DNA of 39,415 nucleotides from CADEFF01 sp964569315. Its GTDB lineage: Bacteria; Pseudomonadota; Alphaproteobacteria; Dongiales; Dongiaceae. Made by a program: the position numbers and the translations under genes. Shown here piece by piece: positions 30,833-39,340 of the stretch. The stretch spans positions 1-39,415 of the forward strand of contig CAZMUZ010000024.1 of NCBI GenBank assembly GCA_964569315.1, read 5' to 3'. Numbering within the stretch: position 1 is the first letter of the stretch; every line of letters begins with the position of its first letter. The notes under the pieces are model-generated. The model did not search any database. It was not told the origin of the DNA and saw only the letters and a program-made list of their open reading frames with translations.

Positions 30833-32944
30833 ATGGACGACCTTACGCTCAAACGGCAGCGCAACCTGAAGCGGGCGCTCAATCCGAGACATGTCGCCTT
30901 CGTCGGCGGCCAGGTTCTGACGGCGCCGATCCAGCAATGCCAGCGTGCCGGTTTCGCAGGCAAGCTCTGGGTGGTGAACCCGAAGTATCCGGAGATCGCC
31001 GGCGTGCCGGCGGTGAAGCGGCTGGCCGACCTGCCGGAGCCGCCGGACGTCGCCTATCTCGCGGTGCCTCGCGAGATGACGGTGGAGATGGTGCGCGAGC
31101 TGGCGGCGATGGGCGCGGCCGGCGCCATCTGCTATGCGGCGGGCTTCGCCGAGGTGGGCGGCGAGGGCGTAACGCTGCAGCGAGCGCTCGTCGAGGCGGC
31201 GGGCGAAGTCGCGCTCATCGGACCCAATTGCTACGGCATCATCAACTATGTGGACGGGCTGCATCTCTTCGCCTCCGATCCCGGCGGCGCGAAGGTCGAG
31301 CGCGGCGTCGCCCTGGTGATGCAGAGCGGCAATATCGCGCTCAACGTCACCATGAACCAGCGCTCCGTGCCGCTCAGCTACGTCATCACCGCCGGCAACC
31401 AGGCGGTGCTCGAGATCGCCGACTATCTCGAATGCTTCGCGGACGATCCCAAGGTGACGGCGATCGGACTCTATATCGAGGGCTTGGCCGATGTGCCGCG
31501 CTTCGCCGCGGCCGCCGCGCGCGCGCTCGCGAACGGCAAGCCGGTCGTCGCGTTGAAGGCGGGTACCTCCGAGCTCGGCGGCAAGCTCGCCATGAGCCAT
31601 ACCAGCTCGCTCGCCGGCAGCGACAAGCTCTATGACGCGCTCTTCGACCGGCTCGGCATCGTGCGCGCCCATTCGCTCGACGGGCTGCTGGAGACGACGA
31701 AGCTGCTGGCGGTGGCCGGTGTGCCGGCCGGCAACCGGCTCGTGGTTTTCACCTGCTCGGGCGGCGACAGCCTGATGACGGCGGACCGCGCGCAGCAGGT
31801 CGGCGTGGCGCTGCCGCAGTTCAAACCCGAGACGCATGACGCGATCCGCGCGCAGCTTCCGGTCTTCGCCAGCGTCTCCAATCCGCTCGACTACAACACG
31901 TCGCTCTGGGGCGACCTCGAGGCGCTCGAGCGCTGTTTCACGACGGCGATCGACGAGAATGCGGATGCGGCCATGCTGGTGATCGACTTCGCGGCGCCCG
32001 ATCCGGAAAGCCATCGGGCCTGCGTCTGCGCCATGGATGCGCTGATCGCGGCCTCGCGCGCGCGGGGCAAGCCCGGGATGGTGGCGAGCACGCTCCCCGA
32101 ATTGCTGCCCGAGGCGGCACGCGATCACGCGATCGCCGCGGGGGTGGCGCCGATGCAAGGGCTCGAATCCGCGATCGACGCCTTCGCCGCCGCGGCGAGG
32201 CTCGGCCGGCGGCGCGCGGCTCTCGCGGCGGTGGGCGGGAATCTCCCGCCGCTTCATGCGGTCGGTGCGATCGGCGACGGCAGGCGGATGCTGCCGGAGG
32301 CGGAGGCGAAGGCGGCGCTCGCCGCCCACGGGCTCGGCGTGCCCGAGGGCCGCCTTGCCGACGCGACCGGAGCCCCGAAGGCGGCGGCGGCGCTCGGTTT
32401 CCCGGTCGCGGTCAAGCTGGCGGTTCCAGTGCTGGCGCACAAGACGGAGGCCGGCGCGGTCAAGCTCAAGCTCGAGAACGAGACGGCGGTCGCCGCCGCC
32501 GTCGCGGAGATCGCCGCCAGCCTCGCGCGCTACGAGCCGGGCGCGAAGGCCGAGCGCTTCCTCGTCGAGCGGCAGGTGGCGGGCGCGGTCGCGGAGCTGA
32601 TCGTCGGCGTGAAGCGCGACCCGCAATTCGGGCCCGTGCTGGTGGTGGGCGCCGGCGGCATCCTGGTCGAGATGATCGAGGATGCGGCGACCTTGCTGCT
32701 GCCGACCACGCGCGCGGAGGTGGCGGCGGCGCTCGGCGGGCTCCGCGTCGCGAAGCTGCTGCGCGGCTATCGCGGCAAGCCGGCGGGCGACCGGGAGGCG
32801 GCGATCGACGCCGTGATGGCGGTCGCCGCCTATGCCGAGGCGAACCGCGACCGACTAGTGGAGCTCGACGTCAATCCGCTGATGGTGCTGCCCGAAGGCG
32901 AGGGCGCCGTCGCCGTCGATGCGCTGGTGCTGCTCGGCGCCTGA
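30833..32944 (+). CDS. ADP-forming acyl-CoA synthetase (acetate-CoA ligase ACD family)
   Basis: 703 residues from the ATG at 30833; the frame is open upstream but the extra residues are not conserved-looking. Domains in order are CoA-binding (about 10-125, HVAFVGGQVLTAPIQQCQ), succinyl-CoA-ligase-like (about 130-440, MQSGNIAL, GNQAVLEIADYLECF) and an ATP-grasp domain at the C-terminus (about 470-700, PVAVKLAVPVLAHKTEAGAV, ELIVGVKRDPQFGPV). The phosphorylated histidine is His256 in AMSHTSSLAGSD. The fused alpha-beta order is the bacterial NDP-forming form. It makes an acyl-CoA from a carboxylate, ATP and CoA, reversibly. The neighbouring PECR-like reductase suggests a non-acetate, possibly branched or dicarboxylic substrate. 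Confidence 0.9.
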   Translation: MDDLTLKRQRNLKRALNPRHVAFVGGQVLTAPIQQCQRAGFAGKLWVVNPKYPEIAGVPAVKRLADLPEPPDVAYLAVPREMTVEMVRELAAMGAAGAICYAAGFAEVGGEGVTLQRALVEAAGEVALIGPNCYGIINYVDGLHLFASDPGGAKVERGVALVMQSGNIALNVTMNQRSVPLSYVITAGNQAVLEIADYLECFADDPKVTAIGLYIEGLADVPRFAAAAARALANGKPVVALKAGTSELGGKLAMSHTSSLAGSDKLYDALFDRLGIVRAHSLDGLLETTKLLAVAGVPAGNRLVVFTCSGGDSLMTADRAQQVGVALPQFKPETHDAIRAQLPVFASVSNPLDYNTSLWGDLEALERCFTTAIDENADAAMLVIDFAAPDPESHRACVCAMDALIAASRARGKPGMVASTLPELLPEAARDHAIAAGVAPMQGLESAIDAFAAAARLGRRRAALAAVGGNLPPLHAVGAIGDGRRMLPEAEAKAALAAHGLGVPEGRLADATGAPKAAAALGFPVAVKLAVPVLAHKTEAGAVKLKLENETAVAAAVAEIAASLARYEPGAKAERFLVERQVAGAVAELIVGVKRDPQFGPVLVVGAGGILVEMIEDAATLLLPTTRAEVAAALGGLRVAKLLRGYRGKPAGDREAAIDAVMAVAAYAEANRDRLVELDVNPLMVLPEGEGAVAVDALVLLGA

Positions 32945-32953
32945 GCCCTCCGC

Positions 32954-33976
32954 TCAGTCGCCGCCCTTCGGAAGCTGCGCGGCATAGGCCGTGCGGAACG
33001 GCGCCACGCGACGCTTGATCAGGTCGTCCGGTTCCTCCTCGACGTAGAAGTCGATGAGGTCCTTGATGTAGTCGCGCTCGCCGGACTTGAAGTCCGATGC
33101 CTGCAGGATGAGGTTGTCCACGACGGGCGTCGGTTCGAAGCCGTTCCTGCCATAGGCGATCATCATGCGCAGCGCGCTCGCGCGGCCAAGCTCGTTGTGG
33201 AAGATCGAGGCATCCGCATAGATCTCGAAGCGCTCGAGCATCTCGGAACCCCAGTCGTTCGGCGCGTCCGGCGAGCTCATGAGGACACGGAAATAGTGGA
33301 ACACCATGATCTTCGACGTCGCCGCCTCGGCACGGAGGCGCTGGCGGAACTTCGGCTCCAGCTCGTCGATATAGCGATCGACGCCCCGGTCGGCGAAGCC
33401 GTCGAGCTCGTCGAACACCTTGACCAGCAGGCGGTCGAATCCCGCCTTCTGCTGCAGCTCCTCGACCGCGGCGATGCGATGCAGGAGATCGACCACCGCC
33501 CGGATGTCGCTGAGGTCGGTCGTCTGCTTCACCTCCATCGTGTTCACGGCGACGACGAACTCGAGATAGAGCCGCTCCTTCACGAAGAACTCGTTGGATT
33601 TGTCGGCGAAGGCCACCATCTGCTCGGCGATCTGCGCTTCTGTCCTGGCCGTGACCGTGTCGGTCACGGCGGTCACCAGCGCCGCCTGCATCTGCGATTC
33701 CTGCGCGCGGAAGCGGCTGTCGATCAGCGTGTCGAAATAGCTGAAGATTGCGCCCGCCAGCACGGCGAAGAGCGCGGTGACGATGGCGACGATGATGCTG
33801 AAGCGTTGCGCCGAGCGCGACTGGCGCTCGGCCATGTGGGTGTCGACCTGCTGGACGATGCGCGTGACGAACAGCTCGAAGAGCTGCGTGTTGGAGAGCA
33901 GCGTGCCCGGGATCGGATTGGCCGCGATCGCCGGATCGCCGCCGCCCGCCGCACCCGCCTGTGGCTTGTCGTTCAT
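32954..33976 (-). CDS. Membrane-anchored protein of unknown function
   Basis: 340 residues from the ATG at 33976 with GGGGGA 5 bases upstream. A single transmembrane helix spans about residues 60-81 (FSIIVAIVTALFAVLAGAIF). The N-terminal ~55 residues are polar, with LLSNTQLFELFVTRIVQQVD, and the C-terminal ~255 residues are acidic, helix-rich and probably periplasmic or cytoplasmic alpha-solenoid-like. There are no cysteine motifs and no enzyme signature. It faces the acyl-CoA synthetase gene with 9 bases between stops, and follows an FAH-family gene on the same strand. I do not recognise a family. Confidence 0.75.
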   Translation of the reverse strand: MNDKPQAGAAGGGDPAIAANPIPGTLLSNTQLFELFVTRIVQQVDTHMAERQSRSAQRFSIIVAIVTALFAVLAGAIFSYFDTLIDSRFRAQESQMQAALVTAVTDTVTARTEAQIAEQMVAFADKSNEFFVKERLYLEFVVAVNTMEVKQTTDLSDIRAVVDLLHRIAAVEELQQKAGFDRLLVKVFDELDGFADRGVDRYIDELEPKFRQRLRAEAATSKIMVFHYFRVLMSSPDAPNDWGSEMLERFEIYADASIFHNELGRASALRMMIAYGRNGFEPTPVVDNLILQASDFKSGERDYIKDLIDFYVEEEPDDLIKRRVAPFRTAYAAQLPKGGD

Positions 33977-34062
33977 GGCCGTCCCCCTCGCCCCCGCGCG
34001 GATAGCCTCCGCCGGGGCCGGGGGACTGTCAATCGGGAGCCGGGCTTCGACTGTCCCGGCGG

Positions 34063-34911
34063 TCAGAGGTTGAACGCCACCACCCTCTGCCGCTGCTCGC
34101 CGAGCCCCTCGATGCCGAGCCGGATCTCGTCGCCGGCCCGGAGGAATACCGGGGGCTTCTTGCCGAGCCCGACGCCCGCCGGCGTGCCGGTGGTCAGCAC
34201 GTCGCCCGGCTCCAGGGTCATGAACTGGCTCACATAGGAAACCAGAAACGCCACGCCGAAGATCATGTTGCGGGTGCTGCCGCGCTGCATCGGCAATCCG
34301 TTGACGTCGAGCCAGAGGTCGAGCGCCTGCGGATCCGGCACCTCGTCCGCCGTGACGAGCCAGGGCCCCAGCGGCGCGAAGCCGTCGGCGCTCTTGCCCT
34401 TGACCCACTGGCCGCCCCGCTCGATCTGGAAGGCGCGCTCGGAGACGTCGTTGCAGACGCAGTATCCGGCGACGTGGCGGAGCGCATCGCGCGCCTCGAC
34501 ATAGCGCGCAGTGGTGCCGATCACCGCGGCGAGCTCCACCTCCCAGTCGGTCTTCTCGGACCCGCGCGGCAGCATCAGCGCGTCGTCCGGGCCCGCGAGG
34601 GAGGTGGTCGCCTTCATGAAGATGATGGGTTCCTTGGGCGGCGTCGCGTTGGTTTCGGCCGCGTGGTCGGAATAGTTAAGACCGATCGCCACGATCTTGC
34701 CGATTCGCGCGACGGGCGGGCCGAAGCGGGGCGTGCCGGCCACTTTGGGCAGGCTCGCAGGGTCGAGCTTCGCCAGCCGGGCGAGCGACGCGGGGGAGAG
34801 CGCCGCCCCGTCGATTTCATCGATCGCGGCGCCCAGGTCGCGCAGGGTGCCTTCGCGATCGACCAGTCCCGGCCGTTCCTTTCCGGCGTCGCCATGCCGA
34901 ACCAGTTTCAT
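34063..34911 (-). CDS. Fumarylacetoacetate hydrolase (FAH) family protein
   Basis: 282 residues from the ATG at 34911 with GGGAGGT 4 bases upstream; the frame is open further. Family signatures are GLNYSDHAAETN, EPIIFMKATTSLAGP, DWEVELAAVIG with metal-binding Glu residues, CNDVSER, KSADGFAPLGPWLVT and TTGTPAGVGLG. FAH-family enzymes hydrolyse, decarboxylate or hydrate 2-oxo acids in aromatic and sugar breakdown; this size class includes ureidoglycolate lyase, 2-keto-4-pentenoate hydratase-like and L-2,4-diketo-3-deoxyrhamnonate hydrolases. Precise substrate unknown. It diverges from an SDR gene with 131 bases between starts. Confidence 0.9.
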   Translation of the reverse strand: MKLVRHGDAGKERPGLVDREGTLRDLGAAIDEIDGAALSPASLARLAKLDPASLPKVAGTPRFGPPVARIGKIVAIGLNYSDHAAETNATPPKEPIIFMKATTSLAGPDDALMLPRGSEKTDWEVELAAVIGTTARYVEARDALRHVAGYCVCNDVSERAFQIERGGQWVKGKSADGFAPLGPWLVTADEVPDPQALDLWLDVNGLPMQRGSTRNMIFGVAFLVSYVSQFMTLEPGDVLTTGTPAGVGLGKKPPVFLRAGDEIRLGIEGLGEQRQRVVAFNL

Positions 34912-35042
34912 ATCGACCTCCCGGAATCTATTCCTTGCTCGATTTTCGCCACGAAACGCATAAGTCAACTGGACGCAATCCGCGTCGCCTTGGCAGACTG
35001 CCGGCCCGCTGGACGGGTCAGTAAAAAGTAAATGAGGACGGG

Positions 35043-35780
35043 ATGGCAATTCGCAAGAAAGTGGCGGTGGTGACCGGCGGAAACCGGGGCATCGGTCTCG
35101 AGATCTGCCGGCAGCTCGGCGGACAGGGCTTCCACGTGCTGCTGACCTCGCGCAACGCCGTGAAGGGCGCCGCTGCGGTGCGGGCCCTCGGACGCGAGGG
35201 GCTCGAGGTGAGCTACCACAAGCTGGACGTGACCAGCGCCGCCAGCATCGGCCGCCTTGCCGCCTATATCCGCAAGAAGTTCGGCCGCGTGGACGTGCTG
35301 GTGAACAATGCCGGCATCTATCTCGACGGCGGCGGCTGGGACGCGACGGGCGAGAGCATCTCGGAGAGCGCGCTCACCGAGTCCGTGGACAAGGTCCGCG
35401 CCACGCTCGAGACGAACCTGATCGGTCCCTACCAGCTCTGCCAGTCGCTGCTGCCGCTCATGCTGAGGCGGCGCCACGGGCGCATCGTCAACGTCTCCTC
35501 GGGGTCGGGCCAGCTCGCCACCATGGGCGCGCGCGAGGCCGCCTATCGCATGTCGAAGACCGCGCTCAACGCCATGACGCGGATCTTCGCGGCCGAGCTC
35601 AAGGGCAAGGACATCCTCGTCAATGCCTTCTGCCCCGGCTGGGTCAAGACCGACATGGGCGGCCCCAATGCGCGGCGCAGCCCGTCGGAAGGGGCCGACA
35701 CGGCCGTCTGGCTCGCCACCCTGAAGAAGGGCGGTCCCAGCGGCGGCTTCTTCCGCGATCGCAAACCCATCCCCTGGTGA
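35043..35780 (+). CDS. SDR-family oxidoreductase, carbonyl-reductase-like
   Basis: 245 residues. Nucleotide-binding VTGGNRGIGLEICRQL and NNAGIY, catalytic Ser in NVSSGSGQ and Tyr/Lys in YRMSK are intact. The layout with KVRATLETNLIGPYQLCQSLLPLM and ILVNAFCPGWVKTDMGG matches the CBR1-like carbonyl reductases, which reduce ketones or aldehydes with NADPH. GAGG lies 5 bases before the ATG. The next gene begins 12 bases after the stop, with GGAGG in the gap, so this and the deacetylase are an operon. The shared function of the pair is not evident. Confidence 0.88.
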   Translation: MAIRKKVAVVTGGNRGIGLEICRQLGGQGFHVLLTSRNAVKGAAAVRALGREGLEVSYHKLDVTSAASIGRLAAYIRKKFGRVDVLVNNAGIYLDGGGWDATGESISESALTESVDKVRATLETNLIGPYQLCQSLLPLMLRRRHGRIVNVSSGSGQLATMGAREAAYRMSKTALNAMTRIFAAELKGKDILVNAFCPGWVKTDMGGPNARRSPSEGADTAVWLATLKKGGPSGGFFRDRKPIPW

Positions 35781-35792
35781 GGAGGTCGGGCG

Positions 35793-36827
35793 ATGCAGCT
35801 CGTCTTCAGCGAGACGCAGCTCGAGCATCGCCCGGGCGGGTTCTTGGTTCGCGGCGTCCGGCGCCCCGCCGCGGAGCAGCCGGAACGTGCGCTCCGGCTT
35901 CGCGAGGCCGCGACCAAGGCCGGACACAAGGTCGTGGCGCCGGCGGATCATGGCCCTGCGCCGCGCGAGGCGGTGCATAGCGGGCGCTATCTGAGATTCC
36001 TCGAGACGGCCCATGCGCGCTGGTCGGCGCTCGAGGGCGCCGCCGAGGAAGTGATCCCGAACATTCACCCGAACGCCCTCCACGCAAGCTACCCGGAGGC
36101 CATCGTCGGCCAGGCGGGCTGGCATATGGTCGATATGGCGGCGCCGATCATGAAGACGACCTGGCCTGCGGTCGTGGCCAGCGCCGACAGCGCGCTTCAT
36201 GCGGCACGGCTCGTCGCGGCCGGCGCGCCCGCGGCCTATGCCCTCTGCCGTCCGCCCGGCCATCACGCCTTCGCCGATCAGGGCGGCGGCTTCTGCTATC
36301 TCAATAATGTCGCGATCGCGGCCGCCGACCTGCGGCGGCAGGCGGCACGGGTCGCCATCCTCGATGTCGACGTGCATCATGGCAACGGCACCCAGGGCAT
36401 TTTCTATGCGCGCGACGACATATTGACCGTCTCGATCCATGCCGATCCGACGAACTATTACCCCTTCTTCTGGGGCTATGGAGGCGAACGCGGCGAGGGC
36501 AAGGGCGAGGGCGCCAACCTCAATCTCCCGCTCGCGCTCGGGGCCGGCATGAAAGAGTATCGTCCTGCGCTCGCGGCGGCGCTCGACCGCATCCGCGCTT
36601 TCGATCCGGCCTGTCTCGTCCTCGCCCTCGGGCTCGACGCCTACGAGGGCGACCCCCTCTCGGGTCTGCGCATCCCGACCGAGGGCTTCGGCGAGATCGC
36701 CCAAGCGATCGCGAAGCTCGGGCTGCCGACCGTGCTGGTGCAGGAGGGCGGCTATCTCAGCGAGGCGCTCGGCCGCAATCTCGTGACCTTCCTCGGCGCC
36801 TTCGAGGCGGCGCACCGCCTGCAATGA
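35793..36827 (+). CDS. Acetylpolyamine amidohydrolase / histone-deacetylase-family protein
   Basis: 344 residues, close to known bacterial acetylpolyamine amidohydrolases. Zinc-deacetylase signatures are RPPGHHA (His157 and His158), DVDVHHGNGT (metal ligands Asp193 and His195), LALGLDAYEGDP with the second metal Asp, and QEGGYL with the transition-state Tyr near 325. The N-terminal MQLVFSETQLEHRP and the loop WHMVDMAAPI match the APAH subgroup rather than class II histone deacetylases. The enzyme removes acetyl groups from acetylated diamines or polyamines in the cytoplasm. A Pot-type ABC importer is 20 kb away on the same DNA. Confidence 0.88.
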   Translation: MQLVFSETQLEHRPGGFLVRGVRRPAAEQPERALRLREAATKAGHKVVAPADHGPAPREAVHSGRYLRFLETAHARWSALEGAAEEVIPNIHPNALHASYPEAIVGQAGWHMVDMAAPIMKTTWPAVVASADSALHAARLVAAGAPAAYALCRPPGHHAFADQGGGFCYLNNVAIAAADLRRQAARVAILDVDVHHGNGTQGIFYARDDILTVSIHADPTNYYPFFWGYGGERGEGKGEGANLNLPLALGAGMKEYRPALAAALDRIRAFDPACLVLALGLDAYEGDPLSGLRIPTEGFGEIAQAIAKLGLPTVLVQEGGYLSEALGRNLVTFLGAFEAAHRLQ

Positions 36828-36843
36828 GGCGCAATGGCGAGGC

Positions 36844-37620
36844 TCAATCGAGCGCCGAGGTGATTTGCAGCCCGCCGGCGAGCGTCATCAGCTCGCCCGT
36901 CACATGCGGCGCGCCGGTCGCGAGCCACAGCACCGCGTCGGCGACATCCTCTGCCGTCGCGATCCGCTTCAGGAGCGAGGCCTCGGCGACTTTGCCCTTG
37001 AAGGCGTCGGACTTCGCGGTTCCGACGCCCTTCGCCAGCCATTCCGTGTCGGCGAAGCTCGGGCAGACGGCGTTGACACGGATCTCGGGCGCAAGCGTGC
37101 GGGCGAGGCCGAGCGTCAGGGTGTTGAGCGCGCCCTTGGAGACGGCATAGGCGAGCGAGCTGCCGAAGCCGCGAAAGCCGGCGAAGGAGGAAACGTTGAC
37201 GATGGCGCCCTTGCCCTGGCGGCGCATGGCCGGCGCCACGGCCCGCGCCATCTGGAAGGCGCCGATCACGTTGACCGCGTAAAGCTGCTGAAAATCCTCT
37301 GCCGAGAGACCGTCGAGATCTTCCGCAGCCACGAACTTCGTGATGCCGGCATTGCTGGCGAGCGCATCGATGCGTCCCCAGCGGTCGAGCGCGGCCTCGG
37401 CAAGCCGCCGGCAGTTGGCGTCGCTCGCGACGTCGCCCTGGCAGGCGATGGCCTCGCCGCTGGCCGCACGGCACCCCGTCACCACCGCCTCCGCGCCGTC
37501 GCGATTGGCGGCGAAATTCACCACCACGCCCCAGCCCTTGCGGGCGAAGCCGAGGGCGATCGCCGCGCCCAGTCCGGCGCCGGCGCCCGTCACGATCGCT
37601 ACGCCTGTGATCCCGGTCAT
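36844..37620 (-). CDS. SDR-family oxidoreductase, 3-oxoacyl-ACP reductase-like
   Basis: 258 residues. Classical SDR motifs are complete: VTGAGAGLGAAIALGFARK, SNAGI, catalytic Ser in NVSSFAG and YAVSK, and a final GELMTLAGGLQI. It most resembles 3-oxoacyl-ACP reductase (FabG-like) or alcohol dehydrogenase members, which cannot be told apart without a tree. GGGGAA precedes the ATG. It converges with the deacetylase gene, with 16 bases between, and stands alone on its strand. Confidence 0.88.
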   Translation of the reverse strand: MTGITGVAIVTGAGAGLGAAIALGFARKGWGVVVNFAANRDGAEAVVTGCRAASGEAIACQGDVASDANCRRLAEAALDRWGRIDALASNAGITKFVAAEDLDGLSAEDFQQLYAVNVIGAFQMARAVAPAMRRQGKGAIVNVSSFAGFRGFGSSLAYAVSKGALNTLTLGLARTLAPEIRVNAVCPSFADTEWLAKGVGTAKSDAFKGKVAEASLLKRIATAEDVADAVLWLATGAPHVTGELMTLAGGLQITSALD

Positions 37621-37720
37621 AGGTTCCCCGTAAACAGCGGAAAACCCTCCGGTTTTTGTGTGGTCCCGTCAAGCCGGGTGCGGCTTGCGCCCGGTTCCGA
37701 CCGGGCCTACATGACTGGTC

Positions 37721-38125
37721 ATGAAGCGGGTCGTCTTCGCCATCGCCCTGGCTCTTGCCCTTCCCGGCGCGGCTGCGGCCGACAGCCTTTCGCTCGGACA
37801 GTCCGGTTCCGGTTCGATGGGCTTCGGCCTCGATCTGGTGAACCCGCAATCGCGCTATCGCATCACCAGCATCAAACCCGGCCCCTCGCCGCGTTCCGGC
37901 GGCTCGCTGAGCGCGCCCGCGAGCCTCGGCGTCTCCGGCCCGCTCTCTCCGACCTACGGCCCGGGGACCCAGCCCCTGCCGCGCGTCGGCGGCGGCAGTC
38001 TCGAGACTTCCAGCCGCTATCAGGAGCTGATCGGCCGGGGCAGCGACGTCCAGCAGTGCCAGAGCCTGGCGAAGCTGCGGACCGGGAGTGTCCACGGCCT
38101 CGTGCCGGGCTGCGGCCGGAACTAG
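37721..38125 (+). CDS. Small secreted protein of unknown function
   Basis: 134 residues. The N-terminus MKRVVFAIALALALPGAAAA is a typical signal peptide. The mature part is rich in Gly, Ser and Pro (SGSGSMGFGLDL, PGPSPRSGGSLSAPASLG) and probably unstructured, followed by a short C-terminal part with two cysteines (QQCQSL and PGCGRN) that could form a disulfide. No family is recognised. It is flanked by 100 bases upstream and 117 downstream with no detected partner gene. Confidence 0.65.
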   Translation: MKRVVFAIALALALPGAAAADSLSLGQSGSGSMGFGLDLVNPQSRYRITSIKPGPSPRSGGSLSAPASLGVSGPLSPTYGPGTQPLPRVGGGSLETSSRYQELIGRGSDVQQCQSLAKLRTGSVHGLVPGCGRN

Positions 38126-38242
38126 CCAGCAGCGAAACCATTCCCTCGGGCTGAACCGGGACCGGCCTTGCGGGCGGCGCCTTGACCGGGCCGCGTCGAA
38201 GCGGGAGGCTTCCGGCCGACTGAACCGTCGGAAGGCCAGCGC

Positions 38243-39298
38243 ATGGCGCGATCGCCGCTACACGGCCCCTTCGTCTGGACCGGCGCGGAATTGGCGAACC
38301 GCGCCGAATGGCGGATTCCCTTGACCCGCGACATGCTGGCGGAGATCGACGCGGCCCTGGCGACGGTCAGGCGTCGGGACCTCGGCTGGGAAGCGATGCG
38401 GCGCGAGGATTTTCCGCTCGCGGAGACCGCCCGCCTGCTCTCGCGGGTCGCCGACGAGCTCGAGGACGGGTGCGGCGTGGTGAAGCTTTCCGGCCTCCCC
38501 GTCGGCGACTACGACGAGCCGGACATTCGCCGCCTCTGGTACGGGCTTGCCCTCCATCTCGGGCGGCCGGTCTCGCAGAGCCATGCGGGCCTTCGCATGA
38601 AGATCATCCGCGACGAGGGCGCGACCGTGGGGCTCACCCACGGGCAGATGATCGACCCCGACGGCACCAGCTTCCTCTCCTCCTATGCGCGCGCGGTTTC
38701 CAGCGGCCCGCTGCGCTTCCACACCGATCGGACCGACGTGGTGGGGTTGCTCTGCGTCGGGCAGGCGAGCGAGGGCGGCCTCAGCAAGATCGCCAGCACC
38801 GTCGCCATCCACAACGAGATCCTGCGCCGGCGGCCTGACCTGCTGGAACTCCTCTACCGCCCCTATCCGCGCAGCAAGCTCGGCGAGGAGAAGGGCGGCG
38901 ACCGCATGGTCTATAACCTGCCGGTGTTCGGCATCCGCGACGGGCGTTTCACCAGCCACTATTCGCGGACCTACATCGAGGCCTGCCAGAAGCTGCCCGA
39001 GGTGCCGAAGCTGAGCGCGGCGCAGGAAGAGGCGCTGGACCTGATGGCCGAGATCGCGGAATCGATCTGCTATCGCATGGTGCTGGAGCCGGGCGACATC
39101 CAGCTCCTGAACAATCACGTGATCTATCACGCGCGCGCCGACTTCAGGGACGATCCGGCGAGCGGCAAGGTGCGCCAGCTCTATCGCGTCTGGCTCGCCA
39201 TGCCGAACAGCCGCGCCTTGCCGGAGGACCATGCCGTGCTGTGGGGCGATGTGTCGGCCGGCGCGATGCGCGGCGGCATCGCGGTGGCGGGGGCCTGA
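38243..39298 (+). CDS. TauD/TfdA-family Fe(II)/2-oxoglutarate dioxygenase
   Basis: 351 residues, GGAAGG 8 bases before the ATG. The iron facial triad is visible: FHTDRTDVV (His-x-Asp) near residue 157 and the distal His in NNHVIYHARADF, followed by the 2-oxoglutarate-binding Arg in VRQLYRVWL. Family members hydroxylate a substrate with O2 and 2-oxoglutarate, often releasing sulfite from taurine, or cleaving aryl ethers or quaternary amines. The substrate is not predictable here. The next gene, 42 bases downstream on the same strand, begins like an OFA-type MFS transporter, so uptake plus oxidation of one compound is a reasonable guess. Confidence 0.88.
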   Translation: MARSPLHGPFVWTGAELANRAEWRIPLTRDMLAEIDAALATVRRRDLGWEAMRREDFPLAETARLLSRVADELEDGCGVVKLSGLPVGDYDEPDIRRLWYGLALHLGRPVSQSHAGLRMKIIRDEGATVGLTHGQMIDPDGTSFLSSYARAVSSGPLRFHTDRTDVVGLLCVGQASEGGLSKIASTVAIHNEILRRRPDLLELLYRPYPRSKLGEEKGGDRMVYNLPVFGIRDGRFTSHYSRTYIEACQKLPEVPKLSAAQEEALDLMAEIAESICYRMVLEPGDIQLLNNHVIYHARADFRDDPASGKVRQLYRVWLAMPNSRALPEDHAVLWGDVSAGAMRGGIAVAGA

Positions 39299-39340
39299 GC
39301 GACGGGGCCTCGGCCCCGTATCGCCCGCCTCGGAACACCG

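Noticed and set aside
34942..34968. Minus-strand TTGACT and GAAAAT as promoter of the FAH-family gene
   Set aside because: Spacing is 15 bases and the -10 box matches only four of six positions.
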